From: Streptomyces sp. NBC_00335
Lineage (GTDB): Bacteria; Actinomycetota; Actinomycetes; Streptomycetales; Streptomycetaceae
NCBI RefSeq assembly: GCF_036127095.1
Contig: NZ_CP108006.1
Location: 6,811,501-6,875,500, forward strand
DNA: 64,000 bases
Reading direction: 5' to 3'
Each line of letters starts with the position of its first letter. Positions within the stretch are counted from its first letter, which is position 1. Under the pieces are notes generated by a model, which was not told the DNA's origin, searched no databases, and saw only the letters and a list, made by a program, of their open reading frames with translations. Shown piece by piece: positions 15,917 to 24,306 of the stretch. Both the position numbers and the translations under genes were made by a program.

Positions 15917-16557
15917 GCCGCCCCCGCCAGATCGGCCCCCTGGAGCGCCGCGTCCGCGAGCGCCGGTCTGGGCACCACGATCCCGCAGCCCGCGCACACC
16001 GGACCGTCCCACGCCCAGGCGGCCCCGGCCGCAGTACCGCCGGGCCCGCCGCCGGGCGCGCTCACCCCGGCTCCGGCGGCAACCGCCGCCACCGGCACCG
16101 GCCAGTGCAACTCCCGGGCCCCGCACACCGGACACCCCGTCCCCGGCTCCGACTCCAGTGCCTCCACCAGCCGTCTGAGCACCTCGCCCAGCGCCCCCTG
16201 CGGCCGTACCCCCGGATCGGCGCACCGCACCACCGCGTCCCCGCTGCCGCTCCACGCCCACTCGGGCCGGCGCAGCCCGTCGTGCTTCTCGCGCCGCCGG
16301 CGCTCCGCGAACTGCCGCTCGTACTCCAGCCAGACCGCCCGCGCCTCCTCCAGCTCCTCCAGCGCGGCCACCAGCCGCGACGGGTCCGCCGCCCGGTCCT
16401 CGGGGCCGATCCCGTGCCGGTCGCACAGGTGCCACCAGGTCGCGCGGTGCCCGTAGGGGGCGAACCGCTCCAGGCAGCGGCGCAGCGAGTGGCGCCGCAG
16501 GGCCCCGTCGTTGCGTGCGTCGCGCACCTGATGGGCCAGACTCCGGAATCCCGCCAT
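15913..16557 (-). CDS. Putative zinc-ribbon protein, coupled to BKACE-like gene
   Basis: I do not recognise a named family. The 214-residue product has a basic helical N-terminal half (residues 1-95, very Arg-rich, with HSLRRCLERFAPYGHRATWWHLCDRHGI) and a C-terminal pair of knuckles, Cys142-Pro-Val-Cys145 and Cys188-Ala-Gly-Cys191, separated by a Gly/Ala-rich loop, which together could hold one zinc. The ATG at 16557 has an excellent RBS (GGAGGTG). The stop overlaps the start of the BKACE-like gene, so the proteins are made together and may act together. Confidence 0.65.
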   Translation of the reverse strand: MAGFRSLAHQVRDARNDGALRRHSLRRCLERFAPYGHRATWWHLCDRHGIGPEDRAADPSRLVAALEELEEARAVWLEYERQFAERRRREKHDGLRRPEWAWSGSGDAVVRCADPGVRPQGALGEVLRRLVEALESEPGTGCPVCGARELHWPVPVAAVAAGAGVSAPGGGPGGTAAGAAWAWDGPVCAGCGIVVPRPALADAALQGADLAGAA

Positions 16558-16709
16558 CACACCTTCACCTCCGCCGAGCGCCCAGCACCGGGCGCCGTGC
16601 CCGCCGCGCTGTGTTCCCCACAGGACCGGCGCCGTGTGCCCAACATGCCCGGCCTGGTGCGGGCGCATGCGGGGGCGGTCGAGGCGTACGGGTGGCACAT
16701 GGCCAAAAC

Positions 16710-18125
16710 TCAGCGCCCCATGCGCCCCGCGAGCACCACCAGCCGGGCCAGCTCCTCGTGGCAGATGTCGCTGTGCGCCCCCGAGGGGGCCCCGCCGCGG
16801 CGGACCACGGAGCCCGCGTCCACGCTCACGCAGCCCGTGGCGGGCAGGCCGCCCCGCAGCGCCGCGTCCAGCGTCAGCCGCGGGGCTCCGGGCACCCCCC
16901 GCACCCCGTCGTGCCCGATCGCGCCCCACCGCTCGTCGAAACCGAGCAGACCGGCCGAATCGCCGGCCATCCGGGAGGCCAGCGGGTAGAAGACCTTGAG
17001 GGAGGAGTCGTAGGAGGAGTGGCAGGCGGTCAGCGGCCCGTCGACCCGGTCCTGCAGTCCGCGCAGGGCGCCCCCGCGCCCCCGGTCGTGCGGCAGGCTG
17101 TCGGCGAACGCGTAGTGGGAGAAGGCTCCTTGGAGGACGGTCAGGGACTTCACGTTCCGCGCCCCGGACGGCAGCCCGCGCAGCGAGAAGGAGACCACCC
17201 GGCCGCCGAAGCTGTGTCCGATGAGGTGCACGCGCAGGGCCGGACGGCGGCCGGCCAGCTCCGCCAGCAGCGGCCCCAGGCCGTGCTCGCCGACCACCCC
17301 GGCCCGCGCCTTCATCTGGTAGTACGTGGCCTGCCGCAGCACCTCCTTGGCGCCGTTCCACAGCGTCCGCATGCCGCCGCCCGCCGAGAAGCCGGGGGAG
17401 GAGTCGGCCGAGGAACCGGCCGAGGAGCCGGGGGAGCCGCCGGCGCCCGCCCCGCCCCCGGGGAACGTGGCGCCCGCCTCGGCCAGGGCGTCAGTGAACT
17501 CCCGGCACACCCGCAGGACGTCCCCGCTGAGGAAGTCCGGCACCTCGCGCGGGGCGAAGGCCGCCGCCAGATCGTCGCCCGTGCCCACCCCGTCGACCCC
17601 GGCCAGCTCCCGTACGAGCGCGCCGAACTCGGTGAAGTCGCCCTCTCGCGTGGGCCGTTCCTCCAGCAGCTCGGCGATCCGGTCCAGCTCCGCCGCCCGG
17701 CCCGGCCAGAAGGCGCCGAGGGACCGCCGGGTGGCCGGGTCCAGGGCCGTTCCGTGGCCCGGCTCCGCGGCACCCACCACGGCGCCCTCCACCGCGCCCC
17801 GGGCGTCGAAGTCGGGTATCGGCTCGTCCGAGAAGCGGATCGAGGGCCACACCACCCCCACGTACCCCAGCCGCACCCCGGTCCCCACCAGATCCGCGAA
17901 GGGGGCGTAGAACCGGTCGAAGAGCCGGATCGCGGTGGACCGGTCGGAGTTCCATCCGTGGGCGAAGACCAGCAGGTCCGTGGCCTCGATCCCGAAGACC
18001 GCCTCCCGCGCGCCCGGGCCCGCGTCGCCCTGCGCGTCGAAGGTCAGCTCCACGTACGGCCGGGCCCCGATCCCCGCCGCCGTCCCCGTCGCCCTCGCAG
18101 GCACCGTCCCGCCGATGTGCACCAT
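16710..18125 (-). CDS. Alpha/beta-hydrolase fold protein, serine hydrolase type
   Basis: A 471-residue protein with an N-terminal oxyanion-type block LLVFAHGWNSD and the nucleophile elbow GHSFGG at about residue 305. A C-terminal His (for example in GAHSDICHEEL) could complete the triad. A Ser/Gly-rich linker (GSSAGSSADSSPG) sits at about 235-250. Streptomyces encode many large cytoplasmic hydrolases of this kind with unknown substrates. ATG 18125 follows GGAGGGGGG and is preferred to an upstream GTG. The NamZ-like gene lies 82 bases upstream on the same strand. Confidence 0.75.
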   Translation of the reverse strand: MVHIGGTVPARATGTAAGIGARPYVELTFDAQGDAGPGAREAVFGIEATDLLVFAHGWNSDRSTAIRLFDRFYAPFADLVGTGVRLGYVGVVWPSIRFSDEPIPDFDARGAVEGAVVGAAEPGHGTALDPATRRSLGAFWPGRAAELDRIAELLEERPTREGDFTEFGALVRELAGVDGVGTGDDLAAAFAPREVPDFLSGDVLRVCREFTDALAEAGATFPGGGAGAGGSPGSSAGSSADSSPGFSAGGGMRTLWNGAKEVLRQATYYQMKARAGVVGEHGLGPLLAELAGRRPALRVHLIGHSFGGRVVSFSLRGLPSGARNVKSLTVLQGAFSHYAFADSLPHDRGRGGALRGLQDRVDGPLTACHSSYDSSLKVFYPLASRMAGDSAGLLGFDERWGAIGHDGVRGVPGAPRLTLDAALRGGLPATGCVSVDAGSVVRRGGAPSGAHSDICHEELARLVVLAGRMGR

Positions 18126-18207
18126 GACGCCCCCCTCCACGCCGTGTCCCTGTTCCGCAGCATCCTGCGGAACGGGCCGCCCGGCCAGCCCCTGCGCGCC
18201 CACCGGT

Positions 18208-19479
18208 TCACGGATACAGCAGGTACTCCTCCCGTACCGCCGCGAACCCCGCCAGCCCCGCCGCCCAGTCGCCCGCGATCTCCTCCACGCCCGCCCCCGC
18301 GTCGACCATCCGCCGGACCCGGTCCGAGCCCGTCAGCCGGTCGATCCACTGGTCGGAGCGCCACGCGAAGCCGCTCCACACCCGCCGCGCGGTGACCAGC
18401 AGCCCGATCCCGGCCCGTACCGGATCGAAGGCCTCCCGGTCGTGGACGAGCAGCCGGACCCCGCCGCAGGTCTTCCCGGCGTGCTTGGAGAAGGAAGGCG
18501 TGAAATAGGCCTCCCGGAACCACACGCCGGGCAGCTCCAGCGCGTTCGCCACCTCCGCCCACCGCCGGTCCACGCCCTCGGCGCCGACCAGCTCGAAGGG
18601 GGTGGTGGTACCGCGCCCCTCCGACAGGTTCGTCCCCTCGAACAGGCAGGTCCCGGCGTACGCCAGGGCCGTGCCCGGCGTCGGCATGTTCGGGCTCGGC
18701 GGCACCCAGGGCAGCCCGGTCTCCTCGAAGAAGGACTCCCGCCGCCATCCCGCCATCCGCACCACCTCCAGCCGCGGGGCGGCGCCGGCTCCCCGGAGGA
18801 ACTCGCCCGCGAAGAGCCCGGCCAGTTCGCCCGCCGTCATCCCGTGCGCCAGTGCGATCGGCTCCCGGCCCACGAAGCTCGCGTACGGGCGCTGCAGGAC
18901 GGGCCCGGCCGCCCGCCGGGCGCCGACCGGGTTGGGGCGGTCCAGCACCACCACCGCCTTGCCGGCGAGGGCGGCCGCGCGCATGCAGTCGTAGAGGGTC
19001 CAGATGTAGGTGTAGAAGCGGGCGCCGACGTCCTGGATGTCGAAGACGACGGTGTCGACGCCGGCCGCCGTGAAGACGTCCGCGAGCCGCTGCCCGCTCT
19101 TGTCGTACGTGTCGTACACGGGCAGCCCGGTCGCCGGATCCCGCCCGGCCCCCTCCGAACCGCCCGCCTGGGCGGTGCCCCGGAAGCCGTGCTCGGGGCC
19201 GAACACCGCAACCAGGTCCACGCGCTCGTCCGCGTGCAGTACGTCGACCAGGTGGCGGGCGTCCGCGGTGACCCCCGTCGGGTTGGTGACCACCCCGACC
19301 CGCTGCCCGGCCAGTACCGCGTACCCGTCCGCGGCGAGCCGCTCGAATCCGGTCCGCACCCGGCCGCCGGGCGCGCCCACCGGCTGCGTTCCCGGGGGTC
19401 CCGGGGCTCCCGCCCCCAGGGCGCCCGCGGCGCCCGCCGCCCCGGCCAGACCCAGCAACCCGCGTCGCGACAGCGTCAT
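18208..19479 (-). CDS. Tat-exported DUF1343 / NamZ-like exo-beta-N-acetylmuramidase
   Basis: A 423-residue secreted protein. A twin-arginine signal (MTLSRRGLLGLAG and an Ala-rich core) covers about residues 1-40. The mature part carries the DUF1343 blocks GVVTNPTGVT, VFGPEHGFRG, VVFDIQDVGARFYTYIWTL, LDRPNPVG and PSPNMPTPGTALAY. NamZ enzymes of this family remove terminal MurNAc from peptidoglycan fragments, and the Glu in PEHG lies in the conserved active-site region. It could serve wall-fragment recycling during growth or sporulation. ATG 19479 was chosen because it places the RR motif four to five residues in. It is divergent from the SDR operon. Confidence 0.88.
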   Translation of the reverse strand: MTLSRRGLLGLAGAAGAAGALGAGAPGPPGTQPVGAPGGRVRTGFERLAADGYAVLAGQRVGVVTNPTGVTADARHLVDVLHADERVDLVAVFGPEHGFRGTAQAGGSEGAGRDPATGLPVYDTYDKSGQRLADVFTAAGVDTVVFDIQDVGARFYTYIWTLYDCMRAAALAGKAVVVLDRPNPVGARRAAGPVLQRPYASFVGREPIALAHGMTAGELAGLFAGEFLRGAGAAPRLEVVRMAGWRRESFFEETGLPWVPPSPNMPTPGTALAYAGTCLFEGTNLSEGRGTTTPFELVGAEGVDRRWAEVANALELPGVWFREAYFTPSFSKHAGKTCGGVRLLVHDREAFDPVRAGIGLLVTARRVWSGFAWRSDQWIDRLTGSDRVRRMVDAGAGVEEIAGDWAAGLAGFAAVREEYLLYP

Positions 19480-19515
19480 CGCGCCAAAGTAGGGCTCCGC
19501 ACCCTTCCACTCGCA

Positions 19516-19534
19516 CATACCGACTGGTTAGTCT
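19516..19534 (+). promoter_or_regulatory. TetR-type operator-like site, CATACCGACTGGTTAGTCT
   Basis: It lies between the divergent muramidase and SDR genes, 77 bases before the SDR start. The 13-mer CATACCGACTGGT is identical (opposite strand) to the site at 27433-27445, upstream of the APH/acyl-CoA dehydrogenase operon. The TetR gene at 22120, last in the SDR operon, is the nearest candidate regulator. Confidence 0.6.
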
Positions 19535-19611
19535 GCCCCGTGATCCGGCAGGCGGCTCAGCCGCACAGGGCGCCGAGGCACCCGAGGCACCACCACACGA
19601 AGGGCTGACCC

Positions 19612-20376
19612 GTGAACGCGTTCCAGGACCAGCGAGTCGTCGTCACCGGCGCGGGCGGCGGCATCGGAGCCGCCCTCGCCCACCGCTTCGCCGCCGAGGG
19701 GGCGACCGTCGCGGTCAACGACCTCGACCCCGCCAAGGCGGCCTCCGTCGCCGAGGCGATCGGCGCCCGCGCCGTCGCGGTGCCCGGCGACGCCTCGACC
19801 GTGGCCGCGCAGGCCCGCGAGGCGCTCGGCGGCACCGTGGACGTCTACTGCGCCAACGCGGGCCTCGCCTCCGGCGGAGACGCCTTCGCCGACGAGGCCG
19901 TCTGGGAGGCGGCCTGGGACACCAACGTCATGGCCCACGTCCGCGCCGCCCGGCTGCTGCTGCCCGACTGGCTGGAGCGCGGGAGCGGCCGGTTCGTGTC
20001 CACCGTCTCGGCCGCAGGGCTGCTGACCATGATCGGAGCCGCCCCGTACAGTGTCACCAAGCACGGCGCGCTCGCCTTCGCGGAATGGCTCTCGCTGACC
20101 TACCGCCACCGCGGGCTCCAGGTCCACGCCATCTGCCCGCAGGGGGTCCGGACCGACATGCTCACCGCCTCCGGATCGGCGGGCGAGCTGGTCCTCGCGC
20201 CGACCGCGATCGAGCCGGAAGCGGTCGCGGACGCACTGTTCGACGGCATGGAGAAGGGCCGGTTCTTGATCCTCCCGCACCCCGAGGTCGCGGACTTCTA
20301 CGCGGCCCGCGCCACCGAGCCGGACCGCTGGCTGAGCGGCATGAACCACCTCCAGCGCAAGTGGGAAGCCCGGTGA
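19612..20376 (+). CDS. Short-chain dehydrogenase/reductase
   Basis: A 254-residue classical SDR with the NAD(P)-binding VTGAGGGIGAALA, the NDLD stretch that favours NAD(H), CANAG, and the catalytic Ser-Tyr-Lys set (STVSAAG and YSVTK). It begins a three-gene unit with an acyl-CoA ligase, to which it is coupled by a GTGA overlap, and a TetR regulator. The set resembles small fatty acid, steroid side-chain or terpenoid catabolism units; the substrate is not known. The start is GTG after AAGGG. Confidence 0.9.
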   Translation: MNAFQDQRVVVTGAGGGIGAALAHRFAAEGATVAVNDLDPAKAASVAEAIGARAVAVPGDASTVAAQAREALGGTVDVYCANAGLASGGDAFADEAVWEAAWDTNVMAHVRAARLLLPDWLERGSGRFVSTVSAAGLLTMIGAAPYSVTKHGALAFAEWLSLTYRHRGLQVHAICPQGVRTDMLTASGSAGELVLAPTAIEPEAVADALFDGMEKGRFLILPHPEVADFYAARATEPDRWLSGMNHLQRKWEAR

Positions 20377-22055
20377 GCGCCGCGGCCACGACGCCCCCGC
20401 CCTCCCGCTACGCCACCAAGCCCTGGGTCGGCCTGCTCAGCCCGGCCCAGCGGGCCCCGATCGCACCGCCGCCCAGCGTGCTGCACGCCTTCCGCGCCGC
20501 CGTCGCCCGCGCCCCCGGCCGCACCGCGCTCGCCTACTTCGACGGCCGCCTCACCTACGCCGAGGCCGACGCGCTCTCCGACTCCCTCGCCGGCCACCTC
20601 GCCGCCGACGGCATCCGCCGCGGGGACCGGGTCGCCGTCATGCTCCAGAACACCCCGCACTTCGTCCTCGCCGTCCTGGCCGCCTGGAAGGCCGGGGCGG
20701 TCGTGGTCCCGCTCAACCCCATGTACAAGTCCGGCGAGGTCGGCCACATCCTGCGCGACTCCGGGGCCGCCGCCCTGGTCTGCGAGGCCGGCGCCTGGTC
20801 CGCGTACCTGCGCGGGGCCATGCGGGGCACCGCCGTGCGCACCGTCCTGACCGCCTGCGACCTGGACTTCCAGACCCGCGACGACGTACGGGTCCTCGCG
20901 CCGGGCCGCCCGGAGCAGGCGGCCGACGCGGCCGACCTCCACACCGTGGCCCACCGAGGCCACCCCGCCCCGCCCGCTCCGGAGCTCAAGGCCGCCGACA
21001 CCGCCCTCATCAGCTACACCTCCGGCACCAGCGGCACCCCCAAGGGCGCCATGAACCCGCACGGCGCCCTCACCCACAACGCCATGCGCCAGGTGACCGG
21101 CCACCCCCTCCCCGAAGGCTCCGGCTACTTCGCGCTCGCCCCGCTCTTCCACATCACCGGCATGGTGTGCGAGCTCGCAGCCTGCTTCACCAACGCCGGC
21201 ACCCTGGTCCTCGCCCACCGCTTCGACGCCGGAGCCGTCCTCGACGCCTTCCTCGAACACCGCCCCGCCTACACCGTGGGCCCGGCCACCGCCTTCATGG
21301 CGCTCGCCGCCCACCCCGGAGCCACCCGGGACCACTTCGCCTCCTTCCAGGTGGTCTCCTCCGGCGGCGCCCCCCTGCCGCCCGCCCTGGTCGAACGCCT
21401 CCGCGCCGCCTACGGGTTCTACCTGCGCAACGGCTACGGCCTCACCGAGTGCACCGCCCCCTGCGCCTCCGTGCCCGTCCACCACGAAGCCCCCGTGGAC
21501 CCGGCCTCGGGCACCCTCTCCGTGGGCGTGCCCGGCGCCGACACCCTCGTACGGATCCTCGACGAGAGCGGCGCCGAGGTCCCCTTCGGGGAGACCGGGG
21601 AGATAGCCGTACGCGGACCACAGGTCGTCCCCGGCTACTGGGGCCTGCTCGCCGACACGGCCAAGGCCTTCCCGGACGGCGAACTGCGCACCGGAGACGT
21701 CGGGTTCATGGATCCCGAGGGCTGGCTCTACGTGGTCGACCGCAAGAAGGACATGATCAACGCCTCCGGCTTCAAGGTCTGGCCGCGCGAGGTCGAGGAC
21801 GTGCTCTACACCCACCCCGCCGTGCGCGAGGCGGCCGTCGTCGGCATCCCCGACCCCTACCGCGGGGAGAGCGTGAAGGCCTACGTCAGCCTGCGCCCCG
21901 GGACCGCGGCCGACCCGGCGGAACTGTCCGCGTACTGCGCCGAGCGCCTCGCCGCGTACAAATACCCGCGCCGGGTGGAGATCCTGCCTGTCCTTCCGAA
22001 GACGACCAGTGGCAAGATCCTGCGACGGGAACTGCGCGACCGCGACCACGGCTGA
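20373..22055 (+). CDS. AMP-dependent acyl-CoA synthetase (long-chain FadD-like)
   Basis: A 560-residue ANL-superfamily ligase with all core motifs: the phosphate loop YTSGTSGTPKGAM, GYGLTECT, LRTGDVGFMDPEGWLYVVDRKKDMI, and the C-terminal lysine in PKTTSGKILRREL. It activates a carboxylic acid via the acyl-adenylate to acyl-CoA. The GTG start overlaps the SDR stop by four bases. It is an intact contrast to the degenerate adenylation protein at 2238-3599. A medium- or long-chain substrate is most likely. Confidence 0.93.
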   Translation: MSAAATTPPPSRYATKPWVGLLSPAQRAPIAPPPSVLHAFRAAVARAPGRTALAYFDGRLTYAEADALSDSLAGHLAADGIRRGDRVAVMLQNTPHFVLAVLAAWKAGAVVVPLNPMYKSGEVGHILRDSGAAALVCEAGAWSAYLRGAMRGTAVRTVLTACDLDFQTRDDVRVLAPGRPEQAADAADLHTVAHRGHPAPPAPELKAADTALISYTSGTSGTPKGAMNPHGALTHNAMRQVTGHPLPEGSGYFALAPLFHITGMVCELAACFTNAGTLVLAHRFDAGAVLDAFLEHRPAYTVGPATAFMALAAHPGATRDHFASFQVVSSGGAPLPPALVERLRAAYGFYLRNGYGLTECTAPCASVPVHHEAPVDPASGTLSVGVPGADTLVRILDESGAEVPFGETGEIAVRGPQVVPGYWGLLADTAKAFPDGELRTGDVGFMDPEGWLYVVDRKKDMINASGFKVWPREVEDVLYTHPAVREAAVVGIPDPYRGESVKAYVSLRPGTAADPAELSAYCAERLAAYKYPRRVEILPVLPKTTSGKILRRELRDRDHG

Positions 22056-22119
22056 AAACGGCCGGACCGCGGCCGCACGGAACCCCACCAGAGAGCACCA
22101 CGAAAGGGAGGCGACAGCC

Positions 22120-22728
22120 ATGGCCGCCAAGACCACGACGGAGACCGTCGGGGCGCACGAGGCCCCGGTACCGCGCCGGCTGCTCGCCGTCGCGACCAGG
22201 CTGTTCGCCGAGCGGGGCTACGACCGCACCTCGGTCCAGGAGATCGTCGAGGCGGCCGGGGTCACCAAGGGCGCGCTCTACCACTACTTCGGATCCAAGG
22301 ACGACCTGCTGCACGAGGTGTACGCGCGCATGCTGCGGCTCCAGCAGCAGCGCCTCGACGCGGTGGCCGGTTCCGACGCGCCGGTGGAGGAGCGGCTGCG
22401 CGCCGCGGCCGCCGATGTCGTGGTCACCACGATCGAGAACCTGGACGACGCGGCGATCTTCTTCCGCTCCATGCACCAGCTCAGCCCGGAGAAGTTCAAG
22501 CAGGTCCGGGCGGAGCGCCGGCGCTACCACGAGCGGTTCCGCGCGCTGGTCGAAGAGGGCCAGCGCACCGGGGTCTTCTCCGACGCCACCCCGGCCGACC
22601 TGGTGGTGGACTACCACTTCGGCTCCGTCCACCACCTGTCGACCTGGTACCGCGAGGGCGGCCCGCTCACGCCGCAGCAGGTGGCCGACCACCTCGCGGA
22701 CCTGCTGATGCGGGCACTGCGCCCGTAG
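22120..22728 (+). CDS. TetR family regulator, KstR2-like
   Basis: A 202-residue regulator with helix-turn-helix RTSVQEIVEAAGVTKGALYHYFGSKDDLL. The C-terminal part (DYHFGSVHHLSTWYREGGPLTPQQVADHLADLL) recalls the end of mycobacterial KstR2, which controls steroid-ring catabolism; this is a resemblance, not an orthology claim. ATG 22120 has the RBS GGGAGG. It is the third gene of the SDR-ligase operon and probably represses it through the operator at 19516. Its 3' end overlaps the convergent ene-reductase by 62 bases. Confidence 0.88.
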   Translation: MAAKTTTETVGAHEAPVPRRLLAVATRLFAERGYDRTSVQEIVEAAGVTKGALYHYFGSKDDLLHEVYARMLRLQQQRLDAVAGSDAPVEERLRAAAADVVVTTIENLDDAAIFFRSMHQLSPEKFKQVRAERRRYHERFRALVEEGQRTGVFSDATPADLVVDYHFGSVHHLSTWYREGGPLTPQQVADHLADLLMRALRP

Positions 22729-23839
22729 CGGGCGCGGGGCGCAGCGCGGGGTAGTCGGTGTAGCCCTCCGGCCCGGACACGTACATCAGGAGCTCCGGGC
22801 GGAGCTCGTTGAGCGGTGCGCCGGTGCGCAGCCGCTCCACGAAGTCGGGGTTGGCGAGGAACCCCCGCCCGAGCGCCACCAGGTCGGCGCCCCCGGCCAG
22901 CAGCGCCCCGGCCCGCCGTTCGCCGCCGTCGGAGGCGACCTCCTCGTGGGACAGCCGGGGGTTGGCGATCAGGGTGCCGGGCCAGGCCGCGCGGATCTTC
23001 CGGAAGAGCGGCTGGTCCGGGTCGGCGTGGACCAGGTGCAGGTAGACCGGCCCGACCTCCGCCAGGGCCTCGACCAGGGCCGGGTAGATCTCCTCGGTGT
23101 CGCCCTCCTCGACGCCGTTGACCTCGACTCCGGGGGAGATCCGTACGCCGACCCGCTCGGGGCCGATCGCCTCGGCGACGGCCCGGACCACCTCGGTGGT
23201 GAACCGGATCCGGCCCGCCACCGACCCGCCCCACCCGTCCGTGCGCAGGTTGGTGTTCCGCGCCAGGAACTGGTGGAGCAGGTGGCCGTTGGCGGAGTGC
23301 ACCTCCACCCCGGCGAAGCCCGCCTCCACGGCGTGGCGGGCCGCCTTCGCGAAGTCCGCGACGGTCGCCGCGATGTCCTCGGGCGTCATCTCCCGCGGGT
23401 CGACGGCCTCCCGGAGCCCGCCGGGGGTCTGCAGCGGTTCCGGGAAGCGCACCACCGAGGGCGCGAGCGGTACGTGCCCGCTGGTGTCGGGGTGCCCGAC
23501 CCGGCCGCCGTGCTGCAGCTGGAGGAACATCCGCCCGCCGGCGGCCCGCACGGCGTCGGTGACGCGGCGCCAGCCGGCGATCTGCGACGGACTGTGGATG
23601 CCGGGGATGTTCGGGTAGGTCTGTCCGACGGCGCTCGGGGTGGTGCCCTCGGCGATGATCAGACCGGCCGAGGCGCGCTGGGCGTAGTAGGTGGCCATGA
23701 GGGTCCCGGGGACCCCGTCCGCCCCCGCCCGGTTGCGGGTCAGCGGCGCCATCACCAGGCGGCTGGGGAGCTCCAGGCCGCCGAGGCGGGCGGATTCGAA
23801 GAGACGGGATGCGGCGGGGACCTGCTGTGTCTGAGTCAT
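22667..23839 (-). CDS. Old Yellow Enzyme family ene-reductase / NADH:flavin oxidoreductase
   Basis: A 390-residue FMN-dependent TIM-barrel reductase similar to N-ethylmaleimide reductase. Landmarks are RLVMAPLTRNRA, LQLQHGGRVGHP, VEVHSANGHLLHQFL and VALGRGFLANPDF. The His and Asn that bind the substrate carbonyl are present in HSAN, but the proton-donating Tyr of the usual NGYLLHQF is His here. It would reduce activated C=C bonds. The ATG has no RBS, and the MerR-type promoter directly upstream predicts a leaderless mRNA. A Pro/Ala-rich tail overlaps the convergent TetR gene. Confidence 0.9.
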   Translation of the reverse strand: MTQTQQVPAASRLFESARLGGLELPSRLVMAPLTRNRAGADGVPGTLMATYYAQRASAGLIIAEGTTPSAVGQTYPNIPGIHSPSQIAGWRRVTDAVRAAGGRMFLQLQHGGRVGHPDTSGHVPLAPSVVRFPEPLQTPGGLREAVDPREMTPEDIAATVADFAKAARHAVEAGFAGVEVHSANGHLLHQFLARNTNLRTDGWGGSVAGRIRFTTEVVRAVAEAIGPERVGVRISPGVEVNGVEEGDTEEIYPALVEALAEVGPVYLHLVHADPDQPLFRKIRAAWPGTLIANPRLSHEEVASDGGERRAGALLAGGADLVALGRGFLANPDFVERLRTGAPLNELRPELLMYVSGPEGYTDYPALRPAPATGAVPASAGPRGGRPPAAA

Positions 23840-23846
23840 GCCGGTA

Positions 23847-23877
23847 CCGTAAAACCTGACGCTGATGTCAGATTCAA
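23847..23877 (-). promoter_or_regulatory. MerR-activated type promoter (19-bp spacer with dyad)
   Basis: On the minus strand TTGAAT (23872-23877) and TTACGG (23847-23852) are 19 bases apart. The spacer holds CTGAC-N6-GTCAG (23856-23871), the geometry of promoters that MerR proteins activate by twisting DNA. Transcription would start about at the ATG of the ene-reductase (23839). Confidence 0.65.
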
Positions 23878-23901
23878 GTCGGGACCCGGGGTGGAGTGCA
23901 C

Positions 23902-24306
23902 ATGCGGATCGGGGAGTTGGCGGCGCGCACCGGGGTCAGCGAGCGTTCGCTGCGGTACTACGAGACGCAGGGACTGCTGGTCTCCGACCGGACGCCCGGC
24001 GGCCACCGCGACTACACGGAGCGGGCGGTGGACCGGGTCATCCGCATCCAGGAGCTCTACGCGGCCGGACTGCACAGCGCGAAGATCGGGCAGATCCTGC
24101 CCTGCATGCGCGATGCGGACGGCGGGCCGAACGTACGGGCCACGCCCGCGCTCGTCGCCGAGCTGAAAACGGAACGGGACCGGATCGACCGGCTGATCGC
24201 CGATCTGCTCCGGTCCCGCGAGGTGCTGGACGAGGTCATCGAGACGGCGGCGGGCCACCCCGCCGCCGCTGCCACCCCCGCACCGGTGGCCGTGGAGAGC
24301 TCCTAG
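23902..24306 (+). CDS. MerR family transcriptional activator
   Basis: A 134-residue MerR regulator: winged helix-turn-helix MRIGELAARTGVSERSLRYYETQGLL, then a long coiled-coil helix with one Cys (ILPCMRD). It lacks the metal-binding Cys set of metal sensors, so a small-molecule or redox signal is more likely. ATG 23902 is six bases after GGAG; a GTG at 23896 adds two residues. It is divergent from the ene-reductase, with the predicted MerR promoter between them. Its stop TAG shares the tetranucleotide CTAG with the stop of convergent satP. Confidence 0.88.
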   Translation: MRIGELAARTGVSERSLRYYETQGLLVSDRTPGGHRDYTERAVDRVIRIQELYAAGLHSAKIGQILPCMRDADGGPNVRATPALVAELKTERDRIDRLIADLLRSREVLDEVIETAAGHPAAAATPAPVAVESS

